64,000 nt of DNA, from contig SZWC01000029.1 of the NCBI GenBank assembly GCA_023375785.1, positions 565,096 through 629,095 of the forward strand. The letters are read 5' to 3'. Below the pieces are notes generated by a model. That model was not told the origin of the DNA and ran no database searches. It saw only the letters and a list, made by a program, of their open reading frames with translations. The position numbers and the translations under genes are program-made. Each line of letters opens with the position of its first letter. Positions within the stretch are counted from its first letter, which is position 1. This stretch comes from Penium margaritaceum (lineage: Eukaryota > Streptophyta > Zygnematophyceae > Desmidiales > Peniaceae). Of the stretch, positions 38,571-51,126 are shown in pieces.

Positions 38571-39403
38571 CTACTCGCGGTCCACAAATGCAAGGTCCGC
38601 CTCCGCTGGACCCTCCTCCCGCCGCAGGAGAGCTTGCTGAGCTCGGTCAACATCCTCCTCCAGAGCAGCGTCTGCTGCCCACTCTGCTGCACGCCGCCGG
38701 AGTTGCTCGGCCTGGGCCCGCTTTAGGGGGACCGCCAGACGCTGGCTGAGTAGCACACGAGTGGCCGCACCGTGCCCTCTGAACCACCATGCCTGGCAAG
38801 GCGCCTCTCCGAAGCTGTTGTAACCCTGCGCAAAACCTCGCCCAAGCCGCTGGAGCAAGCGCCCAGGGTCTCCATGACGGGGAAGACGAAGTCGATCTGG
38901 TCTTGGACCGCCTGTCTGCGCCACCGGGCGTACTTCGCCTCCTTCACCCGGATCGCCTCTTGAAGAGCAACCCCCGGCCGTACGCGAGACGCCCGTCCCA
39001 AGGAAGGGCGCTGGGGATCGGCAATGACCACGTCGAGCGCCAACAGGTGACCTGTGGCCGCGTCAAGGCAGGTGATGTCCGGCCGGCCGCCTGGAATGAT
39101 CTCCGCTGGCTCCTTCCGGACGCCACCCATGCCGCTCTCATGCATAATCGCCGCCAGCTCACAAACCACCGCGTCGTGGACAGCCTTGGACCCGCCACCC
39201 CATGAGCACCGCAGGGCGTGCTGCGGTGCACAAGGGTGGAGACGCACCGCCGCCGGACAGGAGCATGTCGGCGTGTGGCGGAGGTGCGCGATGGGCAATC
39301 CAAGGCCGAAGCGGCAGGAAACACGCCAGTCCTCCGGCGCCATATAGAGGCGGTCTGCGACGGAGCGCGAGTGTGCCAGCAGCCAGTCTCCACTTGCTGC
39401 TCG
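38571..39403 (-). pseudogene. Retrotransposon endonuclease C-terminal remnant, frameshifted
   Basis: The open frame runs in from satellite without its own start, and real element sequence begins at RAASGDWLL (39403). In order it shows: a zinc knuckle with Cys-X-Cys-X12-His-X3-Cys (about 39206-39265); an HD pair shortly after; KEP; then RPD-X14-D in GRPDITCLDAATGHLLALDV (about 39032-39088), which fits the R/K-PD-X12-14-D/E core of R2-type restriction-like endonucleases; and VKEAKY (about 38930-38947), matching the downstream K and Y of that nuclease. The frame then stops at 38723. The -1 or +1 neighbouring frame continues from about 38790 as an arginine- and leucine-rich tail (LLSQRLAVPLKRAQAEQLRR, then an acidic stretch) ending at 38571. 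A single frameshift around 38760-38800 therefore breaks the gene. With no reverse transcriptase and a frameshift, the copy is dead. The family assignment rests on motif order only. Confidence 0.82.
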
Positions 39404-39524
39404 CATGTGTAAGTGTGTGAAAGTGCGTGTAAGTGCGTGTAAGTGCGTGTAAGTATGTGAAAGTGCGTGTAAGTGCGTGTAAGTGTGTGTAAGTACGTGT
39501 AAGTACGTGTGATTGCGTGCAAGT

Positions 39525-39634
39525 CTTTGTAAGTGCATGTGAGTATGTTTAAGTGCGAGTAAGTGCATGTAGGTTCGTGTAAGTGCGTGTAAGTACGTGT
39601 AAGTACGTGTAAGTACGTGTAAGTACAATTATCT
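39525..39634 (+). repeat. Nine-unit module copy with two extra units
   Basis: CTTTGTAAGT at 39525 and TCGTGTAAGT five units later match the module, but ACAATTATCT comes ten rather than eight units after the start. It begins 120 bp from the retroelement 5' junction. Confidence 0.6.
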
Positions 39635-41173
39635 GCGTATAAGTGCATATAAGTGCGTGTAAGTCCGTGTAAGTGTGTGTAAGTGTGTGTAAGGATGTGC
39701 AAGTGTGTGTAAGTACGTGTAAGTGTGTGTAAGTGTGTATAACTACGTGTAAGTGTGTGTAAGTGTGTGTAAGTGCGTGTAAGTGTGTGTAAATGTGCGT
39801 AAGTGCGTGTAAGTGCATGCAAGTGCGTGTAAGTTCTTGTAAGTCCTTGTAAGTGCATGTGATTGCGTGTAAGTGCGTATAAGTGTGTGTAAGTGTATGT
39901 AAGTGTGTGTAAGTACTTGTAAGTGCGTGTAAGTGCGTGTAAGTGTGTGTAAGTGCGTATAAGTATGTGTGAGTGCATGTAAGGACGTGTAAGTGCGTGT
40001 AAGAACGTGTAAGCGTGTGAAAGTATGTGTAAGTATGTGTAAGTGCGTGTAAGTATGTGTAAGTGCGTGTAAGTACGTGTAAGTACGTGTAAGTGGGTGT
40101 AAGTACGTGTAAGTGCGTGTAGGTACGTGTAAGTCCGTGTAAGTGTGCGTAAGTGTGTGTAAGTGTGTGTAAGTACGTTGAAGTGTGTGTAGGTGTGTGT
40201 AAGTGCATGTAAGTACATGTAAGTGTATATAAGTGCATGTAAGTGCGAATAAGTGTGTGTATGTGCGTATAAATGCGTGTAAGTGCATGTAAGTGTGTGT
40301 AAGCACGTGTAAGTGTGTGTAATTACGTGTAAGTGCGTGTAAGTAGGTGTAAGTGCGTGTAAGTACGTGTAAGTGCATGTAAGTGTATGTACGTACGTGT
40401 AAGTGCGTGAAAGTGCATGTAAGTTTGAGTAAGTGTGTGTAAGTGTATGTACGTACGTGTAAGTGCTTTTAAGTGCGTGTAAGTGCGTGTAAGTGGGTGT
40501 AAGTGTGTGTAAGTGCGTATAAGTGCATGTAAGTGCGTGTACATGCATGTAAGTGCGTGTAAGTATGTGTAAGTGCGTGTAAGTGTGTGTAAGTGCGTGT
40601 AAGTGCATGTAAGTGTGTGTAAGTATGTGCAAGTGCGTATAAGTACGTGTAAGTGTGTGTAACTGTGTGTAGGTATGTGTAAGTGCGTGTAAGTACGTGT
40701 ATGTGTGTGTAAGTGCGTGTAAGTGCAGGTAAGTACGGGTACGTGCGTGTAAGTGCATGTAATTGCATGTAAGTGTGTGTAAGTGTGTATAAGTATGTGT
40801 AAGTGTGTGTAAGTGTGTGTAAGTGCGTGTTTGTATGTGTAAGTGCATGTAAGTACGTGTAAGTGCGTGTAAGTGTGTGCAACTGCGTGTAAGTATGTAT
40901 AACTGTGTGTAACTGCGTGTAGGTGTGTGTATGTACATAAAGTACGTGTAAGTGCGTGTAAGTGCGTATAAGTGCGTGTAAGTGCATGTAAGTGTATGTA
41001 AGTACGTGTAAGGGCGTGCAAGTATGTGTAACTGCGTGTAAGTGTGTGTAACTGCGTGTAGGTGTTTGTAAGTGCGTATAAGTGCGTATAAGTGTGTGTA
41101 AGTGCGTGTAAGTGCGTGTAAGTACGTATAAGCACATGTAAGAATATGTAAGTGTGTGTAAGTACGTATAGGT

Positions 41174-41263
41174 ATTTGTAAGTACGTGTAAAAATGTGTA
41201 AGTGCGTGTAAGTTCGTGTAAGTTCATTTAAGAGCGTGTAAGTGCGTGTAAGTGCAATTAACT
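41174..41263 (+). repeat. Nine-unit module copy
   Basis: Diagnostic units are ATTTGTAAGT, TCATTTAAGA and GCAATTAACT, total 90 bp. Confidence 0.72.
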
Positions 41264-44200
41264 GCGTGTAAGTACGTGTAAGTGCATGTAAGAATGTGTA
41301 AGTGTGTGTAAGTGCGTGTAAGTGTGTGCAAGTACGTGTAAGCACATGTAAGTGCGTGTAAGTGTGTGTAAGTGCGTGTAAGTGCGTGTAAGTGCGTGTA
41401 AGTGCGTGTAAGTACGTCTAAGTGCATGTAAGTACATGTAAGTGCGTGTAAGTAAGTGAAAGTGCGTGTAATTGCGTGTAAGTCCGTATAAGTTTAATTA
41501 ATTGCGTGTAAGTGCGTGTAAGTATGTGTAAGTACGTGTAAGTGCGTATAAGTGCATATAAGTGTGTGCAAGTGCGTGTAAGTATGTATAAGTGCGTGTA
41601 AGTGTGTAAAAGTGCATGTAAGTATATGTAAGTGCGTGTAAGTGCGTGCAAGTGCATGTACGTTCTTGTACGTGCTTGTAAGTGCGTGTAATTGCGTGTA
41701 AGTGCGCATAAGTGCATGTAAGTACGTGTAAGTGCGTGTTAGTGCGTGTAAGTGCGTGTAAGTGCTTGTAATTACGTGTAAGTGCGTGTAAGTGTGTCTA
41801 AGTGCGTGTAAGTATGTGTGAGTGCATACAAGTACGTGTAAGTGCGTGTAAGTACCTGTAAGTGTGTGTAAGTATGTGTAAGTGTGTGTAAGTACGTGTA
41901 AGTGCGTGTAAGTGCGTGTAAGTACGTGTAAGTGCGTATAAGTGTGTGTAAGTACGTGTAAGTGCTTGTAGGTACGTGTAAGTCCGTGTAAGTGTGCGTA
42001 AGTGTGTGTAAGTCTGTGTAAGTGCGTGTAAGTGTGTGCAAGTGTGTGTAAGTGCGTGTAAGTACATGTAAGTGCGTGTAAGTGCATGTACGTACGTGTA
42101 AGTGTGTGTAAGTGCGTATCAATGCATGTAAGTGCATGTAAGTGTGTGTAAGCACGTGTAAGTGTGTGTAACTACGTGCAAGTGCGTGTGAGTACGTGTA
42201 AGTGCATGTAAGTCCATGTAAGTGCGTGTAAGTGCGTGTAAGTGTATGTAAGTACGTGTAAGTGCGTGTAAGTGCGTGTAAGCTCGAGTAAGTGCGTGTA
42301 AGTGCATGTAAGTGCGTGTAAGTGCATGTAAGTGCGTGTAAGTGTTTGTAAGTGTGTGTAAGTACGTGTAAGTGCATGTAAGTGCATGTAAGTGCATGTA
42401 AGTGCATGTAAGTACGTGTAACTGTGTGTAGGTACATGTAAGTGCGTGTAAGTACGTGTAAGTACGTGAAAGTGCGTGTAAGTGCGGGTAAGTACGGGTA
42501 GGTGCGTGTAAGAGTGTGTAAGTGCGTGTAAGTGCGTGTAAGTACGTATAAGTGTGTGTAACTGCGTGTAAGTGTGTGTAACTGTGTATAAGTGCATATA
42601 AGTGCGTGTAAGTGTGTGTAAGTGCGTGCAAGTATGTATAAGCACATGTAAGTACGTGTAAGTGCGTGTAAGTACGTGTAAGTGTTTGTAAGTGTGTGTA
42701 AAAATGTGCAAGTGCGTGTAAGTGCGTGTAGTCCATGTAAGTGTGTGTAAGTGCATGTAAGTGCATTTAACTGCGTGTAAGTATGTGTAAGTGCATGTAA
42801 GTATGTGTTAGTGCGTGTAAGTGCGTGTAAGTGTGTGCAAGTACATGTAAGTACATGTAAGTGCGTGCAAGTGTGTGTAAGTGTGTGTAAGTGCGTGTAA
42901 GTGCGTGTAAGTGCGTGTAAGTGCGTGTAAGTACGTGTAAGTGCATGTAAGTACGTGTAAGTGCGTGTATGTAAGTGTAAGTGTGTGTTATTGTGTGTAA
43001 GTGCGTATAAGTGCAATTAATTGCATGTATGTGCGTATAAGTACGTGTAAGTACGTGTAAGTACGTGTAAGTGCATGTAAGAATATGCAAGTGCATGTAA
43101 GTACGTATAAGGGCGTGAGAGTGTGTATATGTACGTGTAAGTGTGTGTAAGTGCGTGTTAGTGCGTGTAAGTGAGTGTAAGTGCGCGTAAGTGCGCGTAA
43201 GTGAGTGTAAGTGTGTATACGTTTTTGTAGGTGCTTGTAAGTGTGTGTTATTGCGTGTAAATGTGAATACATGCGTGTAAGTACGTTAGAGTGCGTGTAA
43301 GTGTGTGTAAGTGCGTGTAAATACTTGTAAGTGTGTGTAAGTGCGTGTAAGTGTGCGTAAGTGTGTGTAAGAACGTGTAAGTGCGTGTAAGTATGTGTAA
43401 GTGTGTGTAAGTGTGTGTAAGTGTGTATAAGTGCGCGTAAGTACATGTAAGTGTGCGCAAGTGCATGTAAGTGCGTGTAAGTACGTGTAAGGGCATGTAA
43501 GTGTGCTTAAGTGCGTGGGAGTGCGTATACGTACGTGTAAGTACGTGTAAGTGTGTGTAAGTGCGTGTAAGTGCACATAAGTGTGTACAAGTATGTGTAA
43601 GTACGTGTAAGTGCGTGTAACTGCATGTACGTGTGTGTAAGTGTGTGTAAGTGTGTGTGTGAGTGCGTGTAAGTATGTGTAAGTGCGTGTAAGTATGTGT
43701 AAGTGCGTGGAAGTGCGTATAAGTGCGTGTAAGTACGTGTAAGTGCGTGTAAGTGCGTATAAGTGCGTGTAAGTAGGTGTAAGTACGTGTAGGTGCGTGT
43801 AAGTGCGTGTAAGTACGTGTAAGTGCGTGTAAGTGCGTGTAAGTATGTGTAAGTGGGTGTAACTGCGTGTAAGTGGGTGTAAGTGCATGTAAGTCCTTGT
43901 AAGTGTGTGTAAGTGCGTGTAAGTGTGTGTAAGTGCATGTTAGTACGCGTAAGTGGGTGTAAGTATATTTAAGTGCGTGTAAGTGCGTGTAAGTGCATGT
44001 TAGTATGTGTAAGTACGTGAAAGTGTGTGTAAGTGCGTGAAAGTATGTGTAAGTGCTTACAAGTGCGTGCAAGTACGTGTAAGTGTGTGTAAGTGCGTTT
44101 AAGTGCGTGTAAGTGTGTGGAACACCGTGTAAGTAGGTATAAGTGCGTGTCAGTGCGTGTAAGTATGTGCAAGTGCGTATACGTATGTGTAAGTGTGTGT

Positions 44201-46540
44201 AATTGCATGTAAGTGCATGTAAATGCCTGTAAGTACGTGTAAGTGCATACAAGTGTGTGTAAGTGCGTGTAAGTGCGTGTAAGTGTGTGGAAGTGCGTGT
44301 AATAATGCATAACTGCTTGCAATGCGTGCAACTGTGTATAAGTACGTGTAAGTACATGTAAGTGCGTATTAATGCGTGTAAGTCCGTGTAAGTGCGTGTA
44401 AGTGCGTGTAAGTTCATATAAGTGCGTGTAAGTGCGTGTTAGTACGTGTAAGTGCGTGTAAGTGCGTACAAGTGTGTGTAAGTGTGTATAAGTGTGTGTA
44501 AGTGCATGTAAGTACGTGTATGTGCGTATAACTACATGTTACTGCGTGTAAGAAATACAAGTGTATATAAGTGTGTGTAAGTACGTGTAAGTACGTGTGA
44601 GTACGTGTAACTGCGTATAAGTGCTCATACATGCATGTAATTGCGTATAAGTGTGTGTAAGTACGTGTGTGTACATATACATGCATGAAAGTGTGTGTAA
44701 GTGTGTGTAAGTGCGTGTTAGTGTGTGTAAGTATGCGTAAGAGTGTGTAAGTGCCTGTAACTACGTGTAACTGTGTGTAACTGCGTGTAAGTGTGCGTAA
44801 GTACGCGTAAGTACGTGTGCGTACGTGTAAGTCCGTGTAAGTGCGTATAAGTACATGTAAGTGCATGTAAGTGTGTGCAAGTGTGTGTAAGTGCATGTAA
44901 GTGTGTGTAAATGCGTGTAAGTGTATGTAAGTATGTGTAAGTGCGTGTAAGTGTGTATAAGTGTGTGTAAGTAAGTGTAAGTGCGTGTAAGTACGTGTAA
45001 GTACGTGTAAGTGCGTGTAAGTGCATGTAAGTACGTGTAAGTACATATAAGTGCATGTAGGTACGTATGAGTGCGTGTAAGTGTGTGTAAGTGCATATAA
45101 GTGCGTGTAAGTACAAGTAAGACTGTGGAAGTACGTGTAAGTGTGTGTAAGTGCGTGTTAGTATGTAAAGGAACGTTTCAGTGCATGTAACATTGCGTAA
45201 CGGTGTGTAAGTGCATGAAAGGGCATGTAAAAACGTGTAAGTGCGCATAAATGCGTGTAAGTGAGTATAACTGCGTGTAAGTGCGTGTAAGTGCATGTTA
45301 GTACGTGTAAGTGTGTGTAGGTGCATATAAGTGCGTGTAAGTGCGTGTACGTGTATGTAAGTGCGTGTAAGTGCATGTAAGTGCGTGAAAGTGCGTGTAG
45401 ATACATGTCAGTGTGTGTAAGTACGTGTTAGTGCGTGTAAGTGCGTGTATGTGCACATAAGTATGTGTAAGTATGTTTAAGTATGTGTAAGTACGTGTAC
45501 ATGTGTGTAAGTGTGTATAAGTGCGTGTAAGTGCGTGCAAGTGCGTGTACGTATGTGTAAGTGCATGTAAGTGCGTGTAAGTGCGTGTAAGTGTATGAAA
45601 GTGCATGTAGATGTGTGTAAGTGCGTGTAATTTCATGTAAGTGAATGTAAGTGCGTGTAAGTGGGTGTAAGTGTATGTAAGTGTGTGTAAGTACGTGTAA
45701 GTGTGTGTAAGCATGTATAAGTGCATGTAAGTGCGTGTAAGTGTGTGTAGGTGCCTGTAAGTGTGTATAAGTGCGTGTAAGTACGTGTATGTACGTATAA
45801 GTGTATGTAAGTGCGTGTAAGTGAGTGTAAGTGTGGCTAAGTGCGTGTAAGTACATGGAAGTGCGTGTAAGTGCGTGTAAGTGTGTGTAATTTAATGTGA
45901 GTGCGTGTAAGGATATGTAAGTGCGTGTAAGTACGTGTAAGTGCGTGTAAGTGCGTGTAAGTGTGTGTAAGTGCCTGTAAGTGCGTGTAAATATGTGTAA
46001 CTGCGTGTAAGTGTGAGTAAATGCGTGTAAGTGCATGTAAGTATGTGTAAGTACGTCTAGGTATGTGTAAGTGCGTATGTGTGCGTAAGTAAGTGTAAGT
46101 GCATGTAAGTACGTGTAAGTGTGTGTAAGTGTGTGTAAGTGCATGTAAGTAAGTGTTAGTATGTATAAGTGCATGAAAGTACGTATAAGTGTGTGTAAGT
46201 GGGTGCCTATGGATGTTAGTGCGTATAAGTGCGAGTAAGTCTTTGCAAGTGCGTGTAAGTGTGTGTAAGTGCGTGTAAGTACATGTAAGTGCGTTTCAGT
46301 GCATGTAACTATGCATAACAGTGTGTAAGTGTGTGTAAAGGCCTGTAAGTGTGTGTAAGCATGTGTAAGTGCGTATAAGTGCGTGTAAGTACGTGTAAGT
46401 GGGTGTAAGTGCGTGTAAGTGCATGTAAGTACGTGTAAGTATGTGTAAGTGCATGTAAGTGCGTGTAAGTGCGTGTAAGTGCGTGTAAGTGTGTGTGAGT
46501 GCGTGTAAGTGCGTGTAAGTGTGTGTAAGTACATGTAAGT

Positions 46541-46630
46541 ATTTGTAAGTGCGTATAAGTATGTGTAAGTACGTGGAAGTACGTGTACGCTTGTGTAAGT
46601 GTGTGTAAGTGCGTATAAGTGTAGTTAAGT
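46541..46630 (+). repeat. Nine-unit module copy
   Basis: Diagnostic units are ATTTGTAAGT, TTGTGTAAGT and GTAGTTAAGT, total 90 bp. Confidence 0.72.
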
Positions 46631-47340
46631 GCGTGTAAGTGCGTATAAGTGTGTGTAAGTGTGTGTAAGTACGTAGAAGTGCGTGTAAGTATACACAAGT
46701 GCGTGTAAATGTGTGTAAGTGCTTGTAAGTACGTGTAAGTGCGTGTACGTATGTGTAAGTGTGTGTAAGTGCATGTAAAAGTGTGCAAGTGTGTGTAAGT
46801 ACGTGTAAGTGTGTGTAAGTGTGTGTAAGTGCGTGTAAGTGCGTGTAAGTGCATGGAAGTGCGTGTTAGTACGTATAAGTGTGTATAAGTGTGTGTAAGT
46901 AAATGTAAGTTCCTGTAAGTATGTATAAGTACGTGTAAGTACGTGTAAGTGCATGTCAGTACATGTAAGGATGTATAAGTACGTGTAAGTACGTATGAGT
47001 GCGTGTAAGTGCGTGTAAGTTCATGTAAGTGCGTGTAAGTGTGAGTAAGTGTGTGCAAGTGCATGTAAGTGTGTGTAAGTGCATGTAAGTACATGTAAGT
47101 GCGTTTCATTCCATGAAACTATGCGTAACTGTGTGTAAGTGCATTTAAGGGCGTGTAAGTGTGTGTAAGTACGTGTAAGTGCGTATAAGTGCATGTAAGT
47201 GCATGTAAGTGCGTGTAAGTGCCTGTAAGTGCATGTAAGTACGTGTAAGTGCGTGTAAGTGTGTGTAAGTGCGTGTAAGTGTGTATAAGTGCGTGTGAGT
47301 GTGTATTAGTGCGTGTAAGTGTGTGTAAGTACATGTAAGT

Positions 47341-47430
47341 ATTTGCAAGTGCGTATAAGTATGTGTAAGTGCATGTAAGTGCGTGTACGTTTGTGTAAGT
47401 ACGTGTATGTGCGTATAAGTGCAATAAACT
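47341..47430 (+). repeat. Nine-unit module copy
   Basis: Diagnostic units are ATTTGCAAGT, TTGTGTAAGT and GCAATAAACT, total 90 bp. Confidence 0.75.
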
Positions 47431-48850
47431 GCATGTAAGTGCGTATATGTGTGTGTAAGTGCGTGTAAGCACGTAGAAGTACATGTAAGTATGTGCAAGT
47501 GCGTAAAAGTGCATGTAAGTGCGTGTAAGTGCATGTAAGTGCGTGTAAGTGCGTGTACGTATGTGTAAGTACGTGTAAGTGTGTGTTAAAGCCTGCAAGT
47601 GTGTGTGAGTGCGTGTATGTGTGTGCAAGTGTGTGTAAGTGCGTGTAAGTGCGTGTAAGTGCGTGTAAGTGCGTGTTAGTGCATGTAAGTGCGTGTAAGT
47701 GCATATAAGTGGGTGTAAGTACGTGTAAGTGTGTGTAAGTGTGTGTAAGTATGTGTAAGTATGTGTAAGTGTGTGTAAATGCGTGTAAGTATATGTAAGT
47801 GCGTGTAAGTATATGTAAGTGCGCGTAAGTACGTGTAAGTGTATGTAAGTGCGTGTAAATGTGTGTAAGTGCGTGTAAATGTGTGTAAGTACGTGTAAGT
47901 ACGTGTAACTGCGTGTAAGTGGGTGTAAGTGCATGTAAGTGTGTGTAAGTGCGTGTAAGTGGGTGTAAGTGTATGTAAGTGCATGTACGTGTGTGTAAGT
48001 GCGTGAAAGTGGGTATAAGTGCATATATGTGCGTGTAAGTGCGTGTAAGTACGTGTAAGTGTGTGTAAGTGCGTGTAAGTGTGTCTATGTGTGTATAAGT
48101 GTATGTAAGTATGTGTAGGTGCGTGTAAGTACGGGTAAATGCGTGTAAGTGCGTGGAAGTACGTGTAAGTGTGGGTAAGTGCGTGTAGTTGGGTGTAAGT
48201 GCGTGTAAGACATGTAAGTGTGTGTGAGTGCATGTAAGTACGTGTAAGTGCGTGTTAAGTGTGTGTAAGTGCCTTTAAGTGCGTGTAAAAATGTGTAACT
48301 GCGTGTAAGTGTGTGTAAGTGTGTGTAAGTGCGTGTAAGTATGTGTAAGTACGTGTAAGTATGTGTAAGTGCGTGTAAGTACGTATAAGTGTGTGTAAGT
48401 AAGTGTAAGTACGTGTAAGTACGTGTAAGTGTGTGTAAGTGTGTGTAAGTACATGTAAGTTTGTATAAGTACGTATAAGTACGTGTAAGTACGTATGAGT
48501 GTGTGTACGTGCGGGTAAGTGCATGTAAGTGCGTGTAAGTGTGAATAAGTTTGTGCAAGTGCGTGTAAGTGTGTGTAAGTGCGTATAAGTATGTACAAGT
48601 GCGTTTCAGTGCATGTAGCTATACGTAACTGTGTGTAAGTACGTGTAAGGGCGTGTAAGTGTGTGTAAGCACGTGTAAGTGTGCAGAAGTGTGTGTAAGT
48701 ACGTGTAAGTGCATGTATGTGCCTGTAAGTGCAAGTAAGTACGTGTGAGTACGTGTAAGTGCATGTAACTGCGTATAAGTGTGTATAAGTGCGTGTAAGT
48801 GCATGTGAGTATGTGTAAGTGCGTGTAAGTGTGTGTAAGTGCATGTAAGT

Positions 48851-48940
48851 ATTTGTAAGTGCGTATAAGTATGTGTAAGTGTGTGTAAGTGTGTGTACGT
48901 TTGTGTAAGTACGTGTAAGTGCATACAAGTGCAAATAACT
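48851..48940 (+). repeat. Nine-unit module copy
   Basis: Diagnostic units are ATTTGTAAGT, TTGTGTAAGT and GCAAATAACT, total 90 bp. Confidence 0.75.
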
Positions 48941-49139
48941 GCATGTTAGTGCGTATAAGTGCGTGTAAGTGTTTGTAAGTGCGTAGAAGTGAGTGTAAGT
49001 GTGTACAAGTATGTGTAATTACGTGTAAGTACGTGTAAGTGCGTAAAAGTATGTGTAAGTACGTGTAAGTGCGTGTAAGTGCGTGTAAGTCCGTGCAAGT
49101 GTGTGTAAGTGTGTATAAGTGCGTCTAAGTGCGTGTAAG

Positions 49140-49455
49140 TGCATGTAAGTGCGTGTAAGTGCGTGTTAGTGTGTGTAAGTGCATGTATGTGCATATAAGT
49201 GTATAAGTACGTGTAAGTGTATGTAAGTGCGTGTAAGTGAGTGTGAGTATGTGTAAGTGCGTGTAAGTGCATGTAAGTGCATGTAAGTGCGTATACGTGC
49301 ATGTAAGTGCGTGTAAGTGCGTGTTAGTGTGTGTAAGTGCATGTATGTGCATATACGTGTATAAGTATGTGTAAGTGTATGTAAGTGCGTGTAAGTGTGT
49401 GTAAGTATGTGTAAGTGCGTGTAAGTGCATGTAAGTGCATGTAAGTGCGTATAAG
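49140..49455 (+). repeat. Tandem duplication, period 158 bp
   Basis: GCGTGTTAGT followed by GCATGTATGTGCATATA and an off-phase GTATAAGTA occurs at 49161 and 49319. The copies differ at a few bases. The period is not a multiple of 10 because each copy carries an incomplete unit near the GTATAAG break. Confidence 0.85.
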
Positions 49456-50287
49456 TGCATGTAAGTGCGTGTGAGTGCGTGTAAGTGTACGAGAGTGCGT
49501 GTCAACGTGTGTAAGTGTGTGTAAGTGCGTGTAAGCACATGCAAGTACGTATAATTGAGTGTAAGTGCGTGTAAGTGCGTGTTAGTGCGTGTAAGTGTGT
49601 ATAAATGCATATAAGTGTGTGTAAGTACGTGTAAGTATGTGTAAGTGCGTGGAAGTGCGGATAAGTATGTGTAAGTGTGTGGAAGTGCGTGTAAGTGCGT
49701 GTATGTGCGTGTAATTGGGTGTAAGTGTGTGTAAGCACATGTAAGTGCGCGTAAGTGTATGTACGTGCGTGTAAGTACGTGTTAAGTGTGTGGAAGTGTG
49801 TGTAAGTGCGAGTAAATGCGTGGAACTATGTGTAAGTGCGTGTATGTGCGTGTAAGTACGTGTAAATGCGTGTGATTACGTGTAAGTGCGTGTAAGTGCG
49901 TATATGTGTATGTAAGTAAGAGTAAGTGCCTGTAAGTACGTGTAAGTACGTGTAAGTGCGTGTAAGTACATGTAAGTGCGTGTAAGTGCGAGTAAGTGTG
50001 TGCAAGTGTGTGTAAGTGTGTGTAAGTGCGTGTAAGTACATGTAAGTACGTTTTAGTGCATGTAACTATGCAGAATTGTGTATAAGTGTGCTTAAGGGCG
50101 TGTAAGTGTGTGTAAGTACGTGTAAGTGCGTATAAGTGCATGTAAGTGCGTATAACTGCGTGTAAGTGCCTATAAGTGCATGTAAATATGTGTAAGTACG
50201 TGTAAGTGCTTGTAAGTGCGTATACGTGCATGTAAGTATGTCTGAGTACATGTAAGTGCGTGTAAGTGTGTGCAAGTACATGTATGT

Positions 50288-50377
50288 ATTTGTAAGTGCG
50301 TATAAGTATGTGTAAGTACGTGTAGGTGCGTGTACGTTTGTGTAAGTTCGTGTAAGTGTGTATAGGTGAAATTAACT
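50288..50377 (+). repeat. Nine-unit module copy
   Basis: Diagnostic units are ATTTGTAAGT, TTGTGTAAGT and GAAATTAACT, total 90 bp. Confidence 0.75.
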
Positions 50378-51126
50378 GTGTGTAAGTGCGTGTAAGTACG
50401 TGTAAGTACGTGTAAGTACGTAGAAGTGCATGTAAGTATGTGCAAGTGCGTGTAAGTGCATGTAAGTGCGTGTAAGTGCATGTACGTGCATGTACTATGT
50501 GTAAGTGCGTGTAAGTGCGTGTAAAAGGGTGAAAGTGTATGTAAGTGAGTGTAAGTGCGTGTAGATGCATGTAAGTGCATGTAAGTGTGTGTAAGTGCGT
50601 GTACGTGCGTGTAAGTGTGTGTAAGTGTGTGTAAGTGCATGTATGTGCGTATAAGTATATATAAGTACGTGTAAGTGTGTGTAAGTACGGATAAGGGCGT
50701 GTAAGTGCGTTGAAGTACGTGTAAGTGTGTGTAACTGGGTGTAAATGCGTGTAAGGACATGTAAATGCGTGTAAGTGCATGTAAGTACGTGTAAGTGCGT
50801 GTTAAGTGTGTGTAACTGCGTGTAAGTGCGTATAAATGCGTGTTACAACCTGTAAGTATGTGTAAGACATATAAGTGCGTGTAAGTATGTATACGTTTGT
50901 GTAAGTACGTGCAAGTGCGTGTAAGGGCGTGTAAGTTCGTGTAAGTATGTGTAAGTGCGTATAAGTGTGTGTAAGTGCGTGTTAGTGCGTGTAAGTGCCT
51001 GTCAGTACATGTAGGTACGTGTAAGTATGTGTAAGTGCGTGTAAGTACGTGTAAGTGTGTGTGATAACGTGTACGTGTGTGTGAGTACGTGTAAGTGTGT
51101 GTAAGTGTGTGTAAGTCCATGTGAGT

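Larger units (their letters stand above)
38438..39404 (-). mobile_element. 5'-truncated R2-type (RLE) non-LTR retrotransposon fragment
   Basis: About 967 bp of GC-rich, non-satellite sequence interrupts the array. On the - strand it encodes the C-terminal zinc knuckle and restriction-like endonuclease of a non-LTR retrotransposon, followed by a 133 bp 3' untranslated region and direct return to satellite with no poly(A). The reverse transcriptase is missing, which fits the 5' truncation common in target-primed reverse transcription. Satellite phase is not kept across the insert: the units on the two sides are out of register by about 5 bp. A target-site duplication cannot be judged because the target itself is repetitive. 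Members of this class often insert at specific sites, so the satellite may be the target, but one copy does not prove it. Confidence 0.85.

Noticed and set aside
38541-39420. Plus-strand open frames across the retroelement insert
   Set aside because: They are antisense shadows of the GC-rich endonuclease region without recognisable motifs.
38944-40938. A 664-codon minus-strand frame overlapping the retroelement
   Set aside because: It is satellite frame reading into the element in the wrong frame. The zinc knuckle and nuclease motifs are only in the other frame.
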